The position numbers were made by a program, and so were the translations under genes. The notes below the pieces were generated by a model. The model ran no database searches. It was given only the letters and a program-made list of their open reading frames with translations, and was not told the origin of the DNA. DNA of 64,000 nucleotides. Origin: Schizochytrium sp. TIO01 (taxonomy: Eukaryota > Sar > Bigyra > Thraustochytrida > Thraustochytriidae). The stretch's first letter is position 1. Each line of letters begins with the position of its first letter. Shown piece after piece: positions 10,428 through 23,990 of the stretch. The DNA is taken from contig SMSO01000036.1 in assembly GCA_004764695.1 (NCBI GenBank), forward strand, positions 516,001-580,000. Reading direction: 5' to 3'.

Positions 10428-12056
10428 AATAAGCTGGAAAGAAATGGAATACTAAGTGATCCCTACCCGATTTTTATATGATTATGATAATCCGAATAAG
10501 AATTATCATTCAAGTCTTTCAAAAAACTTCTCCTCTAAGTTGATGAAATGTTACTTTTAAAAAAATAAGAATTCAGAAGCCCATGGGCGGCGAAATACGA
10601 TATTAAGCCCCATCTCTAGATACTGGTTACGTAAAACTCAATATCTTCGCAAATCATTTCAGTACTTCTTTACTTCCTTTAAATAAGCCAGCAAAGCTAC
10701 ACTACTCAGAAACATCTGCTAGCATCTGTTCTTTTGTGCAAGCTTGACCAGAATCATATCAGCGCGTCGTTCAAAAGAACTGATGAACTCTCCTTTTAAA
10801 ACCAAAATCATGATCTCTTTATTTTCTTCTTGAGAAAAAATCAACAGTATAAAACTTGCTTGTTTTTGCCGAACTGCTGCCGAAAGAAATTTTTTGATCA
10901 TTTGCTGATGAACAATCACAGAGCACCGGCAGGCTTTGAGTTTCCTTTTCATTAGTATTTGAAGATCCTCTTCGATCTACCACACTATGCGTACGTGAGC
11001 AACACCACATCATGAGAAAATTCATGGACTTTGCAATTGAGTACAGGCTCACTGCGAAAGACCGTCAAGAGAGCAGAAGCAAGGGTGCGCTTCTTTCTTT
11101 CTCTCCTTACATCTTCTTTTGTTAGTTCTTTCTTAGTTCACATTTTGCCTTCGCTGGTAGACCTTCTTCAAGATAAGTGAACATTCTGCGCTAGGTCAAT
11201 TGGATGGCGCAGCGAATGCTCTTTAAATAATGGGTGGCACTTGTGCTCCACCCATTTGGAGTGGTGAGTCCTCTCACTGACAGAGTTGGTTCATTACCTT
11301 GGATGAGGTGATTAACGCAAAACTTCCATACGTGCAGTTTTTTCATAAATCGAACTATTTTTTTAATGAAATCGAGTCTTAAGTGCAAGCTCACACACCT
11401 TCGTGCGTCCCTTCATTGTAACGAGTTGGAGGCATGCATGAAAACAAACCTTAATTTCGAACGAAAAACAAAAAAAGCCTCCAGCTTATCTACAGCAACT
11501 ACATGCCATATGCCGTCATCGCGAATAATTAATGCTTGATTATTCTCCTTCCTCTGCGGCCATTAAGATGGAATTGTGAACATTTTCTGGGCCGCCAAAT
11601 ACTCACAAAACCTATCCGAAGAGATAAAAGTATGATCAACGATTCTATTATTTTAAAACTTTAAGTTTTAAGAAAACAACAACAGCACTAAAAACAATAA
11701 CAACAACAATAAAGCCGAGAAATCTCAACTTGAAGTTCCACCTCCTCTTTCTTCATTTTTTCCTACAAATTCGAAAGATAAAAAGGCTGGTCGTAGTAGA
11801 TCTGGTAGGGGGGGAATTATGTGTGTACATATTACAAAAGCAAAAACTTAAAAGGTGTAGCTGGGGCATCTCTCAGCCCATCTTGGTAGTGCCTGCTAAA
11901 AAGACTAATCGCATTGCAGAGATACCTACTACTCTTGTGCGAACAGGAAAGTATGGATCAAATCTGTGTCGTGGTAGAGGACATCACGCACATATTCGTG
12001 CTCCGTGGGGCATGCTAATCGAAACCAGGGTTCAGTCGCCTGATTAGTTTTCATAC

Positions 12057-12243
12057 CCGACCAACCAACAACCGACTAACCAACCAATCAACCAACCAAC
12101 CAACAAACAAACAAACAAACAAACAAAACAAAGAAACAACAAAACAAAGAAACAACAAAACAAACAAAGAAACAAACAAAGAAACAAACAAAGAAACAAC
12201 CAAAGAAACAACCAAAGAAACAAATAAACAAAGAAACAAACCA
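12057..12243. repeat. CAAC/CAAA tetranucleotide array
   Basis: About 185 bp of CAAC, CAAA and AAAGAAAC variants with no other sequence. Minus-strand frames through it read as Leu/Phe/Val/Cys repeats and are not genes. Confidence 0.9.
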
Positions 12244-14141
12244 ATCACTCGTATTGTTTCGTCAGCGATGCAATGCAAAAGATCTTGTATACACTTTTAT
12301 ATTTGCAAATTGTGGTTAAATCCCCTCCTTTACTTTCAGACAAAGGTCTTTGAATTGAAAAAAGAATTGACCAGTAAACAGGCAGCATCCAAAACAGACA
12401 CTCTATGTAAGTCTATTTTGCGAGCTCTGCTTACTACCGAGAGCGTCTGTTTCTCAGGGGGTTTCTTGAAAAAAGAACAAGGCTATTTTCCTTCAGAAGT
12501 ATTTGATAATTATCCAGGCTTGGATGTATCTGTTTGATGGCCGAAGCCGCAGTCGTGGCTTCACTGCGTAAGGGCGGCTCAGGTATTCTGTTTATTGGAA
12601 AGTAAAGTTCTGAAGACTGCTTGGTTGTTTGGACTGTGCTTTTATGTTCACGTGTGGTGGAGGTTCTGTTTGGGTTAATCATGGAAGAATTTTTCGACTT
12701 ACGATTATTGAAGTTTGTATAATCTGTATTACTTCGAGTTCAATATCACAAGGAAAGGTGCATCCATAGACCTCGACCTGGTTTTACAAATAATGATGTA
12801 CTTATTACTCTAAACAAAATAGCGAGTTCCACGTTGCCCAAGATTTTGTCAAAAGGTTGAGCTGATCCTTTCCAATCTAGGCTTAAATCTGTTAATCATG
12901 TACGCTCGATCGTCGATAGAAATCGTGGCCTTGCCATATACTTTTTCGCATCTTCGCGTAAACACATGAATCATCGCTCCATCGAGAACATATGACTAGT
13001 ACTACCTATGGGTACTTAATAAAAATTAAAGAAAGTTGAAATTGAAAAATAAAATCAATCCTCTTACAAAAAACTGACTTTACCAAACTTGCTCCGTGGG
13101 TTGATCTAAAGAAAGTAAGTTAGGTACTTATACTTTAGACTAGGTAAGTACTGTGTGAAGTATCCATAGCTTGAGAAGTTTTCAATCAATCCCTTGGGAT
13201 CTTTGAAGTGCCTTCGCTGGTGAAAGTCGCTGTTTTATTGCGAATAAAAATCTTTTCGAGAGATGGATCAGTGCTAGGTACTCTACCTAGCTAAGAGCTA
13301 GGAATGTCTTGAGTTGCTTGTGGAGCTGCTCCTACTCCAGGCCTCCACCCATATGAACTTGTGCTTATGCCAATGCCTGCCTGCCTAGGTGGACATTTAG
13401 TCGGTCTTCCAGGTGAGGAAGAGTTCGAGCTGGTCAAGTGCTGTGTCTCACTTTGATTTCGAGAGTCCTCATCCTTGGAGATACGAATAATAAGCATAAT
13501 ACAAAATCCTTCGCCTCGCCATCGCCAAGCAACCTTCTTCTCACGGACTCCGCGGTATGACTGTCTGCTCCATTTCAATGCATGCACACAGCCCGGCAAA
13601 GCTTGTGAACCCCTTATTAAATCTGATAAACCAATTTTAGGAAAATATCACTTGAGACATTATTACCCTCATAACCTATCGCAAGATAGTTATATCCGTC
13701 TCCCTTGCAGTTCATCATAGAAAAGAAAGCTCTCGCTTCGAGACAACTTCTCTAAGTGAACGACATTCATTAGCGTTGGTCGCTGCAGCACCCTGGCCAA
13801 GTTCTTTCTTGTGCCCTCACAATAACATCGAGCACCTTTCTCTTTGGAGCCGCAGTGATCGTCTTCAACTGAGTTGCAACGACTGGTAGATACTACTCAA
13901 CGTAGAACCGGCTAAGGCTCCGCAGCTGTAGGTAATCGCACGGCTTCTGTGGGATCACGAAAGACTCCACAGAAGTTCGTTCTGAAATAGGCCTAAACTC
14001 CTCGGCCGCGAGACCTCCCTTGCGTTTGCCGAGGCTGCCGAGACCCGGCCTCCAAAGCCTGCACTGCACCATGGGCACAGCGAGATTCTTGAGTAAACCC
14101 CAAGAGATGCCATGGCGGTGCTGCGTCTTTATCGCGGAGGA

Positions 14142-14188
14142 TGATTGATTGATCTGATCGATCAATCGATCAATCGATCGATCGATCG
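14142..14188. repeat. GATTGATT / GATCGATC run
   Basis: GATT repeats grade into CGATCAATCGAT, which is self-complementary, so the run can form cruciform-like pairing. Confidence 0.8.
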
Positions 14189-17100
14189 GCAGTAGGTATA
14201 TCATATCCTATATATATGCGAAAGCGCCCAGATTCGCTGCAACCCAAACTCGTTGAGCGATTCCGATGCCGGAAGTACTCGGCCAATGCCCGCGGACTCC
14301 AGTCCTGTCCTCGCGCAGTTCATCAGACTGGCGTTGCTCTTTTGGTCTTGGGTCTCGTCGGACAAATGCCTCGTGGCAGAGAGAAGCAGCAGTCATTGGT
14401 GCCAGCTAGCTCGCGCTCGAGACGCTCTTTGGGGCAGAGGCAGCAGCAGTGTAGTCGAGAAAACGAGATGGAGGTGGAGCAAAATCTTGAAGCAGAAAAG
14501 TACGAAGTGGGCTGCGAAATGCATCCATTCTTGCAACGCATGTTCCGGCCAAAATACCTAGTTTAGTTGTATATCATGCGACTACCATGTGTTTTGATTT
14601 ATTGCTGTGAGACCTGCAAGAGGTTGTTTCGAGGTCGTGACGCTCAATAGCACCGTCTCCGGCCGTGCGCGTTAGAAGAAGTTCACCTCACCTCTTGCGT
14701 CATGCTGCTATCGAATGTAACGGGATATTGGGCTGAGAAAGGTTCTTCTTCTTTCTCCCATTGCGACTATTTGCCAAGCCTGGAGTGAACCTCATAGCTC
14801 GCATCACATTGCTTGCATCTGACTGCTCGATTCATGGTCTTTGCTCAACCTTTAGATACCCTCTCACCTATCCATAAAGTTCCGAGAGGCTTGTCGCATT
14901 GCTTTGCACAACAAATTTAATCTTGACAGCGCGTGCGCAGAGGAGCGGTTGGAGCGTCGAATACACCCTCGCCTCGTCTTGACCTATGTATGTATGTATA
15001 TATACAAACTCTCTGTTCAAGACGAAGTGGATGGTGCAAAGATCAAAAGAGGAGGGGCTTGAGGGAAAAAACATGCTTGCCGTTTCCCTCTAGAGGTAGG
15101 AGCAGAGGCCCATGCAGACGGATGGAGATGGATAAATAGTTAGATAGATGCCTGTCTTTCATGATCATGATCTGCGAAGGTATGGCGCGTAACACTTTGG
15201 CTGCACAATGAAATCTGTGGATGGTAGCAAAGGGTTCCCCTTCCTTTCGTGGGGACTATTCACCTCATTCCAGCAAGAGCTGATTAGAGATTTTATAGGT
15301 CGAAGAAAGCAAACTGCATGGATGAGCCGATCGGTGGTGGTCAAGGTGTCTTTCATTGTCAGCACCGCAGTTGGCCACCTCCTCTGCAGCTAGTTGTCTC
15401 TTTGTTCCTGTGGCCACCAATGCTGAACAAGCTTACAAACCTTCACAGGCTGAATACAGAGAGAAGGAAACTAACCATCATCAAGACAGGTAAAGTAGCA
15501 AGCTGCCTTTCGGGGGCTACGGCCACTTATCGATTTAAAGCTGACACATACTCAGATGCGCTACACTGCTGGAATTATACAAGGTGTATCGTCAGTTTGA
15601 TGTAGTTAGCATATCAACAGCTGCTGGAAATGGACCACACCTTGTGGAATAAAACAATTGAGATAAATAGGATCTAGTAGCACTGCATAGGTGCCACCGT
15701 TGCTCTAGCTAGGTGTTCTGAGCAAAGCAAAGCAACTGAAAAGCTGTCATATGCGATATAGGCTCTTGTTGTTTCTATTTGATAAGTAATTACTCTCTTA
15801 TAAACTATGAAGTAAGCAAGCAAAAGAGTATCTGCATATCGAGCAGCCTGTAGACTTTGGGCGATGACTGAGAAGCTTAGTCTTCCTCAGGATTCTGGGG
15901 CTGCTGATAAGCACTTGCTTGTCTCTGGGAACGCTTCTTTTAAGAAGTCGTTCGAGAATAGGTCTCCCCTATGCTGTTTGCTGGGAGCAGCCACCAAAGC
16001 CTTTCTGCTGGTGGTGGAAAGTGTACACGAGAATATGGAACTTATATACTTTTATGTTTATAATTTATTTGGTTTAACTTGTCTCATTTCAAAGGAGTTT
16101 TGCTTTTCGAATAAAAGTTTTACTTTATTACATAGGTTATATATAGTTTGATTGAAAAAGATGAAGAAGAAGTAATAAAATTAACACTATTAAAAAGATA
16201 ATGATACTGATAAAGTTTTAAAATTAAAACAAACAAAAATATCGTCATAATTCCAATTTATAATTAAACAAACTTGGTTACAATTATATGCAGGTTCCCC
16301 TATTTGAAATAAAATTTTAAGTTCAAGTTAAAATTGAGATTAAAATTAAATTGAGGGCGCATAAAAAGAGAGAGATGTTTTCTAATATTTAGATTAAGAA
16401 TATTTAGAGGAAAGAAAGAAACGGGTATTAGTAGTAGAAGGAAACGTGATGGCGTTTACGTCGAACTGACAATTCATCCTTGATCTACTAGTTCAAAATG
16501 TGATTCTTTCAACGATGTGGTGCAGCAACAAATGATGGATACAAACAATTCGTCTCATTTCATCTATTCCTTGATGTTTACTTTCGCTTCCCATTCAACA
16601 TTAGTTATTTAATTAAAATTGATTATACTTATTCAAATAAATAAATAAATAAAACATTTTTAAAACAACAACTTGAATATTAAAAAGAGAGTATTCAAGT
16701 TACATTACTTAAGTAAACAAAGGTAATATTATTTATAAAAATAAAAATAAAAATATTAATCGAAGCATGCTGACCCTAATCAAGAGAATAACTTGCCCTA
16801 AAGCACACTATGCAGATTCTATCAGGTAGCCATCAACATCAAAGTTTGAGTGCTCTTGGCAGATAATGTACCGCCCTAAACCAACAAGTCCAGGTCCGTC
16901 TGAAATAAGGAAAAGGCCAACTTTGCAAAATAGTAAAAGCAACAGTTTTCTATTGATGGAGTTCCTTCCAAGTTCCAATCAAAAGGACTAAACTGGTTGA
17001 ACTGGGAAAGATGATGGACAGGTCAACGCTCATTCTTCATGAAGATTATACTATGATCAGGAGAGCGCATCTGCCACATATCAACATCAATGAACTGGAA

Positions 17101-17634
17101 TTACAAGCAAAGCCCCGGTTGTCCCATGTCCCATCCATTTATCAGCATAACCGCCACGTTTCCAAGAATATACAAGTTCAACCGTGGTACTTAATCATCT
17201 AGCCTTTTGATGAACTTGTGTGCTGCTGGTTTACGACGCATCGTAGGACTGGGAAGATTGGTAGTGCACATCGCAAGCTCGCAAACCTCCGCGTCGGTCT
17301 TCATCCCAAGAGCATAACGGGGTTTCGTCCCTCATGATTATTCCTTCATCCATCTTTCTATCAAATCAAAAAGACACTCTGGTCGCTGAAGTCGTACAGG
17401 CTCGCGCGCAGGCTAGTCTGCATCGCAGTAGTGCTCATGCATAGCCGGCCGGCCATGGAGTCGCCACAGCTCGCGAAGCTGGGGCCTAAAACGGGCCTTG
17501 TCATAAGATCGAAGAGCCTAGTGTCTCGAACGCATCAAGCAACGAACCAAAGAAGTCTTAGAGTAAGGTGGAGCTGCGAGTGAGTGGGTCTTCGCCAGTG
17601 CGCTGCGAAAGTCCTTAGGGTCCATCAAACTCTG

Positions 17635-17668
17635 AGTCAGTCAGTCAGTCAGTCAGTCAGTCAGTCAG
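17635..17668. repeat. AGTC tetranucleotide microsatellite
   Basis: Eight perfect tandem AGTC units plus AG. A shorter run of the same unit occurs at about 19081-19101. Confidence 0.9.
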
Positions 17669-17806
17669 ATGGGTGAATGAAGGCATGATGAGTGCATTGC
17701 TGGTGGCCATCGCCAGCCATTGATCTCGCGTACTCGATTTCAGGTCCAAACAAGAGCCGCGGTTTGACTCACACGATTTCATTTTCTAAGTCCTGGCCAG
17801 ACCAAG

Positions 17807-17807
17807 C

Positions 17808-17860
<53 letters not shown>
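17807..17860. repeat. CAA trinucleotide microsatellite
   Basis: Eighteen CAA units in a row, followed by GAGCAACAGCAA variants. Confidence 0.9.
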
Positions 17861-18786
17861 GAGCAACAGCAAGCTGATCTGCTTGTGATTCCTCTCTACA
17901 TTCCCGCGCCCTCTTTCGTCCTCATGATCGCTTTGTCTGGCATCTACCTACGAGAGCTCGCAAACTGATCTCAAACTACTGGACACCTTGGGCTTCATCA
18001 ATCGCACGCTCAAGTAGCACTTGCACCTGTGAGACATCCGCTGCTTCCTTCATGGCGACCTACCTGTTCGCTCGAGCTCCCGTTGCGAAATGTCGTTTCT
18101 ACTGCACGGATGCCTCGAGCTAGCGCTGCTGGAGATTCCTTCCGCTGTACTGGTCTCTCTGTCAGAGCGAGGTCTCTGATCCTGTCCAATCTTGTGCAAT
18201 CCGTCTCTCAGGCTCCGGTTCGTAACGGTCTTTTTCTAATTTGGTAGAAAAGTACAAAATGAGACGCCGCCTTTGAGTTGCGCCGCCTTAGTTTGGGGGC
18301 CTGGTCGCCTCTTGAGCTCGAAAGCAAGTGCGCAGGTGGGGACGCGGAGGGGTCGGCGGGATTCGCAGCGCTGGGCGAGGGATCCTCGAGGGGCTCGCAC
18401 CCTAAACATCACATTGGCGGCCGCCGCAGCCTGGTGCGGCGCGATTCCTGGCGACGTGTACGTGTGTGTCTGTGGCCTGTTCCTCATTTTTAGGTTTCTC
18501 GAACTTGATCATTACGTACTTTTTATTTTTATTTTTAAATTTATAACAAGAATCGAGTGAAGAAAAAGAAGAGACAAGGTAAGCGAAGAGCCAGGTCAAG
18601 ATAGAAGCCAACTGCACTCATTCATTCATTCATTCATCCATGGTTCGCTACCTAGCGTTTGATTTTATAAAATCCGAGGAAACAAATCAGTTTGGCCACG
18701 AGTTTACTTCGCTTGTTACCGTGTCTTTTTGGGCTTGTTTTGCTGGCGTTGCTGGCTGATCTGCCGCTCCTGCGCGCACACGTACA

Positions 18787-18846
18787 CATACAGACATACA
18801 GACATACAGACATACAGACATACAGACATACAGACAGACATACACA
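18787..18846. repeat. 8-bp CATACAGA tandem repeat
   Basis: About six units of CATACAGA with a degenerate last unit. Confidence 0.9.
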
Positions 18847-20624
18847 CGTGCGCGCCTACTTAAAGTAGAGAGAGCCACTTATTGCACGCAATCATGGACC
18901 GGAGGTGGAAGGAACTTGGAGCCCTTCGAGGCCACCGTTGATCGTTGGCGAAGGTGGAATTTCGGGCCATGCTCATCAGGCCGGGCAAAGCTGCTTGCTC
19001 AGCAGCAGCAGCAGCAGCAGCTGCAAGTGGACGGCGATGGCGCCAGCAGGAGGCACCTTCTATACGCAGGCAGTCAGGCAGCCAGTCAGTCAGTCAGTCA
19101 GTCATTTGTACTGCAGATAGCCTAAGTCGCAAGGTGGGTGGGTGCAGGACAGAGGTGCCGCGTGCCAGCCACTGCATTTCTTGGCCTTTGTTTTGAGGTG
19201 GAGGGAGCTGCTGTGGGTAAGAGGACCTCCCTCCCTCCCTCCCTCCTGTGTGCTTAAAAACGGTGGTGCCGTGCCTTTCTTTGGGCACTCTTTTGTGTCT
19301 TTCGGGGATCGCAGCTTCGATCACGTACAGGAGGGCGCACTGGAGTGGTATGGTGTCTGTCATTGAGGCCAGGGGCCTTCTCTCTCTCTCTGCACGAAGT
19401 CGAACGCTCAAGCGCGGCAACTCCAGAAATCGAGGCGTTTACGAACCAAGCTCGCTCCGCACTTGCCTTGCTTGCACTGATGGCCTTTCGTTCTTCGCCT
19501 TGCGTGAGAGGTCCTCGGCGTCCTCGGCGATTTTGGACTGATTGATTGACGTGAAAGACGCGCGTTTGAAAGACCTCGGAGTGAGTCATGCGAACTTGGT
19601 CAAGTGAAAGACAGGCTCTCGCTCAGGCGAGAAAGCTGCTTGCGTACCTAGGCTAAGCAGGTTGGTTGGATAGACGCTCGCTGTCCTTGAAACGCGAGTC
19701 TCCTGGAGTTCTATTTCTCCAGCATCACCACTTACTTACTTGCAGCATGGTTGAGGGATATGGAAACCCCTTTCACCGGCACCACTCTTTTCATATGTAG
19801 AATCGTAATCTAGAAGCAAACTGTTCTTCGAGTACAGGTTACTTAATTACGGAAAGGTGAAAGGCCAAGATCCGAAAGCGGTCAAACAAACAGTTCAATA
19901 AGCTATTATGCACCGTGATAGATCTCTGAGCAAAAAAGCTGGTGTTCAGTTTCAGCTGGTTTATTACCCTGAAGGGGAGAATTTGTTCCTTCTTTAGCGA
20001 ACCGAAGAAAGGTTAGAAGTGGCTTTCTTCTTCGTCCTATTTGGAATGCTTTGGTAGTTTTTGAAATGAAAATCTTGTTTCATTTTGAAGCATCTTGGCA
20101 ACCCACTTAGGTCTTTTCAATTTTGATTCAAATTTAAATTCAATCATGCTGTACTTTCTGGTGCACTTTCTTTGGAGAAAGTAAAACTCTCAAATTTATA
20201 TTTATACGTCTATACATTTGAAAATGAAATCATAAAGAAAAAAAAAAAAAAGAGTAAAATGAATAGTTTTTTTTTTTTTTAATGAAATTAAAATATTTAT
20301 TTATAGTAATTTTAAAATGAAATAGCTTTGATTATGTAATTTTAAAAAAATATTTTTTAAAACAATATTTTAGATATCAATGGATCTTTAAAACATCATT
20401 CTCAAAAAGACAACCAAACAATATAAACTAATTTTTTAAAATCAAGTATTTATTTATCCAATATATATATATCAAGTTGTAAAGTAGAAACATGGAATGG
20501 TTTTGGTACACTATTATCATCAGCTTCCACAACACTATTCCAGCGCTAAATAAAGCTAACTAGTTCGTTTCCACTGCTCAACATTACCGCCGCCAGTTGC
20601 TCCGATTCCGTAAGCGCCTTTCGT

Positions 20625-20651
20625 TTTCTTCTCCTTCTCCTTCTCCTTCTT
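20625..20651. repeat. CTCCTT pyrimidine tract
   Basis: A short run of TCTCCT hexamers forming a pure pyrimidine stretch on the + strand. Confidence 0.75.
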
Positions 20652-21623
20652 TTTTCTGTCTGTTTCTGCACCTGCGGACAATTCCGCCACCAACGGGTTG
20701 TGCACTCTAGACAGTGACCGTTACGCTCTTCACTTCGTCAGATGTGATGTAAATCTAGCGGCTCCTCTCTCTCTCTCCAAGGCGAGGCAGCGATCTCCCG
20801 AGAGCGATTCCAATCACGTCAGCGACTGCGCAGACGGTGTTGTCTTTCGGGCGATCTCGCTCGAGCACCAAGTTCGCGCGCTCGTTTGCTTGTTTAGCAG
20901 CCTCACAATACGCTAACTGTTCATCGATTTGATACCAGGATGGGCCGCCCCTCTGGCGCATGCTTTCAAGGGAGAAAGAATAAATAAATACACAGAAGGG
21001 ACAGAAAGAAAGGGCGAGAAGGAAGAAACGAAAACGAGGGAGCCAATCAAATTCCGTCACGCCCCACAACAACACAATCACTCACTCACTCACTCGCTCG
21101 GGCGTTTGGCACGTAACAGCTGCGGCTTAGAGGCGAACTTGAGACGACGTTAGGTACTCAAGACGCGAACATGTCAATATGGTGTCGTTTCTTGAGGCTG
21201 CCATCAAAAGTAAAAACTCGTCAAACCTCTTGCTTATTATTTTAATACTTTTTTCTCCTAAAACTAAAATCTAAAAAGTAAGAATAATACAATCGTACGA
21301 CAGTATGTTGTATTTTCTCAGATTTTTTGATTCTTTCATTTTAATTAAAAATAAATAAGGAAACGAAGTGGCAGGTACTCGAAAAGAAAATAATTTGCAC
21401 ACTCGCTCATTCGGGTTTGAATACCTAGAAATACACTAGGTGGGGCCGGCAGACGGTTTGTTAGGAGAGAGGAGTTCACTCTTGTCCCATGCCTTTCCGG
21501 AGCCCTTGGGCTATAAAATAAACGAGCTTTTGGTTATGAGTACTGCTCTAGTTCCAATAGGTCTCAGAGCACAACCATTCCCTCTCGTTTTCTATTCCTT
21601 TTCGTGCTTTGATCTCTCAATGT

Positions 21624-21716
21624 CAAACAAACAAACAAACAAAACAAAACCAAACAAAGCAAAGCAAAACAAAACAAAACAAAACTAAACAAAACAAAAC
21701 AAAACAAACCAACCAA
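21624..21716. repeat. CAAA/CAAAA array
   Basis: Tetra- and pentanucleotide A/C repeats with a few single-base variants (CAAAG, CTAAA), similar in composition to the array at 12.1 kb. Confidence 0.9.
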
Positions 21717-22047
21717 AATATACAAAACTAACCAACCCATTAAAACCCATCCGATCTCCGCTCCAACCTGAAACAAAATGAAATCACCAAACGCAATCAA
21801 CTTACAACAAACAACAACAAGCAATAAACCAAAGAAAAGCGATCATCTATTCCATTCACCCTCTCCTCCCCCTCTCCGCAAAAAATAAATGAAACAAACG
21901 AGCTCCTTCAAACAAAGACGACGGGACCAGGGCGAGGCGTCCCCGGGCGTCCTTGGCCTTTCTTCCTTTCTTTATCCTTTCCTTTGTTTCTTCCTTTCTT
22001 TGTTTCTTCCATTCTTTGTTTCTTCGTCTCTTGCTCTCCCATATCAT

Positions 22048-22100
22048 CATTCATTCATTCATTCATTCATTCATTCATTCATTCATTCATTCATTCATTC
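22048..22100. repeat. TTCA tetranucleotide microsatellite
   Basis: About thirteen perfect units. The same motif recurs at 18.62, 23.48 (as ATTCATTT) and 32.52 kb. Confidence 0.9.
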
Positions 22101-22323
22101 GTACGATCGATCGAATAAATCGAATCAATCAACCACAGTCCTTTCCATGATTGATTGATTGATTGAGTGAGTGAGTGCGTGAGTGGCGTCGTCTCCTGTC
22201 GCCAATTCTCCTGTCCGCTTGACTGACCGCCCCATCGGCGACTAACTAACTGATCAATCTTCAACTGCCTTCGCGCTCTCTGCACAATTTTGCTTTCGCT
22301 TTTGCCTTTGCTTGCGGGAATAA

Positions 22324-22360
22324 CGAAGACGAAGACGAAGACGAAGACGAAGACGAAGAC
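22324..22360. repeat. GAAGAC hexanucleotide repeat
   Basis: Six tandem CGAAGA/GAAGAC units, purine-rich on the + strand. Confidence 0.9.
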
Positions 22361-22507
22361 CTCCTCCGCTTCAATCATTCATTTCATGGCTCTCCGGAGT
22401 TCGCCACCTCCACCAGTCCGCTCAGATGAGTGAGTGCACAGCCCAGAGCGAGTGGGGAATCTATCGAGTCACTCACTCACTCACTCTTTGAACTTATTTG
22501 GCTCTTC

Positions 22508-22567
22508 ATGAGCAACTTCATGAGCAACTTTATGAGCAACTTTATGAGCAACTTCATGAGCAACTTT
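22508..22567. repeat. 12-bp minisatellite
   Basis: Five tandem copies of ATGAGCAACTT[CT]. Because the unit is a multiple of three it would read as repeated Met-Ser-Asn-Phe in a long open frame (22430-23704). That frame begins at GTG and is otherwise low-complexity. Confidence 0.9.
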
Positions 22568-23475
22568 CACATACTTAGTATCTCCTGCTCTTGCGGCCAG
22601 TTCAGCTGGGGCGGAGGTGCTAAGCGCGGCTACCTTAAACGACTAGCAGTGCTCGAGGAAGCACCTCGCTTTCCATCAATTCGAGAACTTGAACCTCCTC
22701 GTCTTCGACCTCTGCGCTCTGCACAGCTGGCTGGGTACGCACGTAGCTATCCATCGCTGCCAACGCGTCACCTCGCACGCCTTCCATCCACCGACTTTCT
22801 CCTCCTCCTCCTCCTCCTTCTTCGTCTTCGTCTTCATCCACGCCACCCGTGGAGGCAACGACGTGCGCCGTCTCGAGTTCCCACCCCTATCTTTGCTAAA
22901 GTTCCCATCCCTCGCATACCTGGCATCGATGACTCTGCCATTCATGCATGCATGAGGGAATGCACTCGAGGCCAGCGGACTCCCTCTCGCCACGCGAGTT
23001 GGCCTCGCCCTGGCCCCTCCAACGAAGAGGAGCGCTCCTCTTCGTTCGTTGATTTGTCTGTCTGTTTGTTTGTTTGTCTGTTTATTTGTTGGTTGTTGTT
23101 GTTGCTTTCTTTCTTTCTTCTGCGTGCTCTTTCCTGCGACCATCCTCCTCTGTCCTCTTCGTCTGTGACAATTGCCGCAATTCGTGCGCGTGACAATCTC
23201 CCCAGGATGTCACACAGACTGAGTAGAAGGGAGAGGGATAGGAAGGTCGGCGCGGAGACGGAGAGGCGTCCGTCCGGACGTTCGCAGGATACGGAGAAAG
23301 AGGAGAACTTGGGCGGAAGTGGTCGCTTGATTGGCAAGGCGCAGAGGGGTGGATGGATGGATGGATGGGCATTGGAGGAGGCGCAGAGCGAGGGACGCAG
23401 GAAGGACCCGCTCATCGAGGAGTTAGTTATGCGGAGGTTATGTATGGCTCCTTCGTCCTTCGATGCTTTCGACAT

Positions 23476-23520
23476 CATTCATTTATTCATTTATTCATTT
23501 ATTCATTTATTCTTCATTTT
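23476..23520. repeat. ATTCATTT octamer repeat
   Basis: Four to five tandem units; AT-rich and flanked by non-coding sequence. Confidence 0.85.
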
Positions 23521-23892
23521 ATTTAGTTTTTGTTCGTGTGCGCATCGATTTTTCATTTATTCATTTCCTCTTCGAGCTTCGATCATCCAAGGATTGATTA
23601 TTCATTGGTGGATTCATTGGTGGATTCATTGGCTGGCTGGCTGCCTGCCGCCGCTGACTCCGGATGGGTGCCTTGGAACGAGGCTCTGTCTGCACTGGTC
23701 TTAGGCTGTCGCGAACAGGAGGAATCTTTTCCATTGCTGCTTCCGGGCATTGCCCTTTTTGGACGAAAGGGCAATGGAGGAAAGGGGGGAAAACACGAGA
23801 AACGAAGAAGGAATGAATCGTAAGTAAATTGTAATTTTCTCTACGTAGAAGAGCGGAGAGAACCAAGATCGTCTCCGTCCTTTCAGACGGTG

Positions 23893-23990
23893 AATGTATG
23901 TATGTATGTATGTATGTATGTATGTATGTATGTATGTATGTATGTATGTATGTATGTATGTATGTATGTATGTATGTATGTATGTATGCA
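23893..23990. repeat. TATG tetranucleotide microsatellite
   Basis: About 24 units of TATG. It alternates purine and pyrimidine for much of its length. Confidence 0.92.

Noticed and set aside
22430-23704. 424-codon open frame as a gene
   Set aside because: It begins with GTG, its first ATG lies inside the 12-bp repeat, the composition is driven by simple repeats, and several other frames across the island are open too. Kept only as a low-interest finding.
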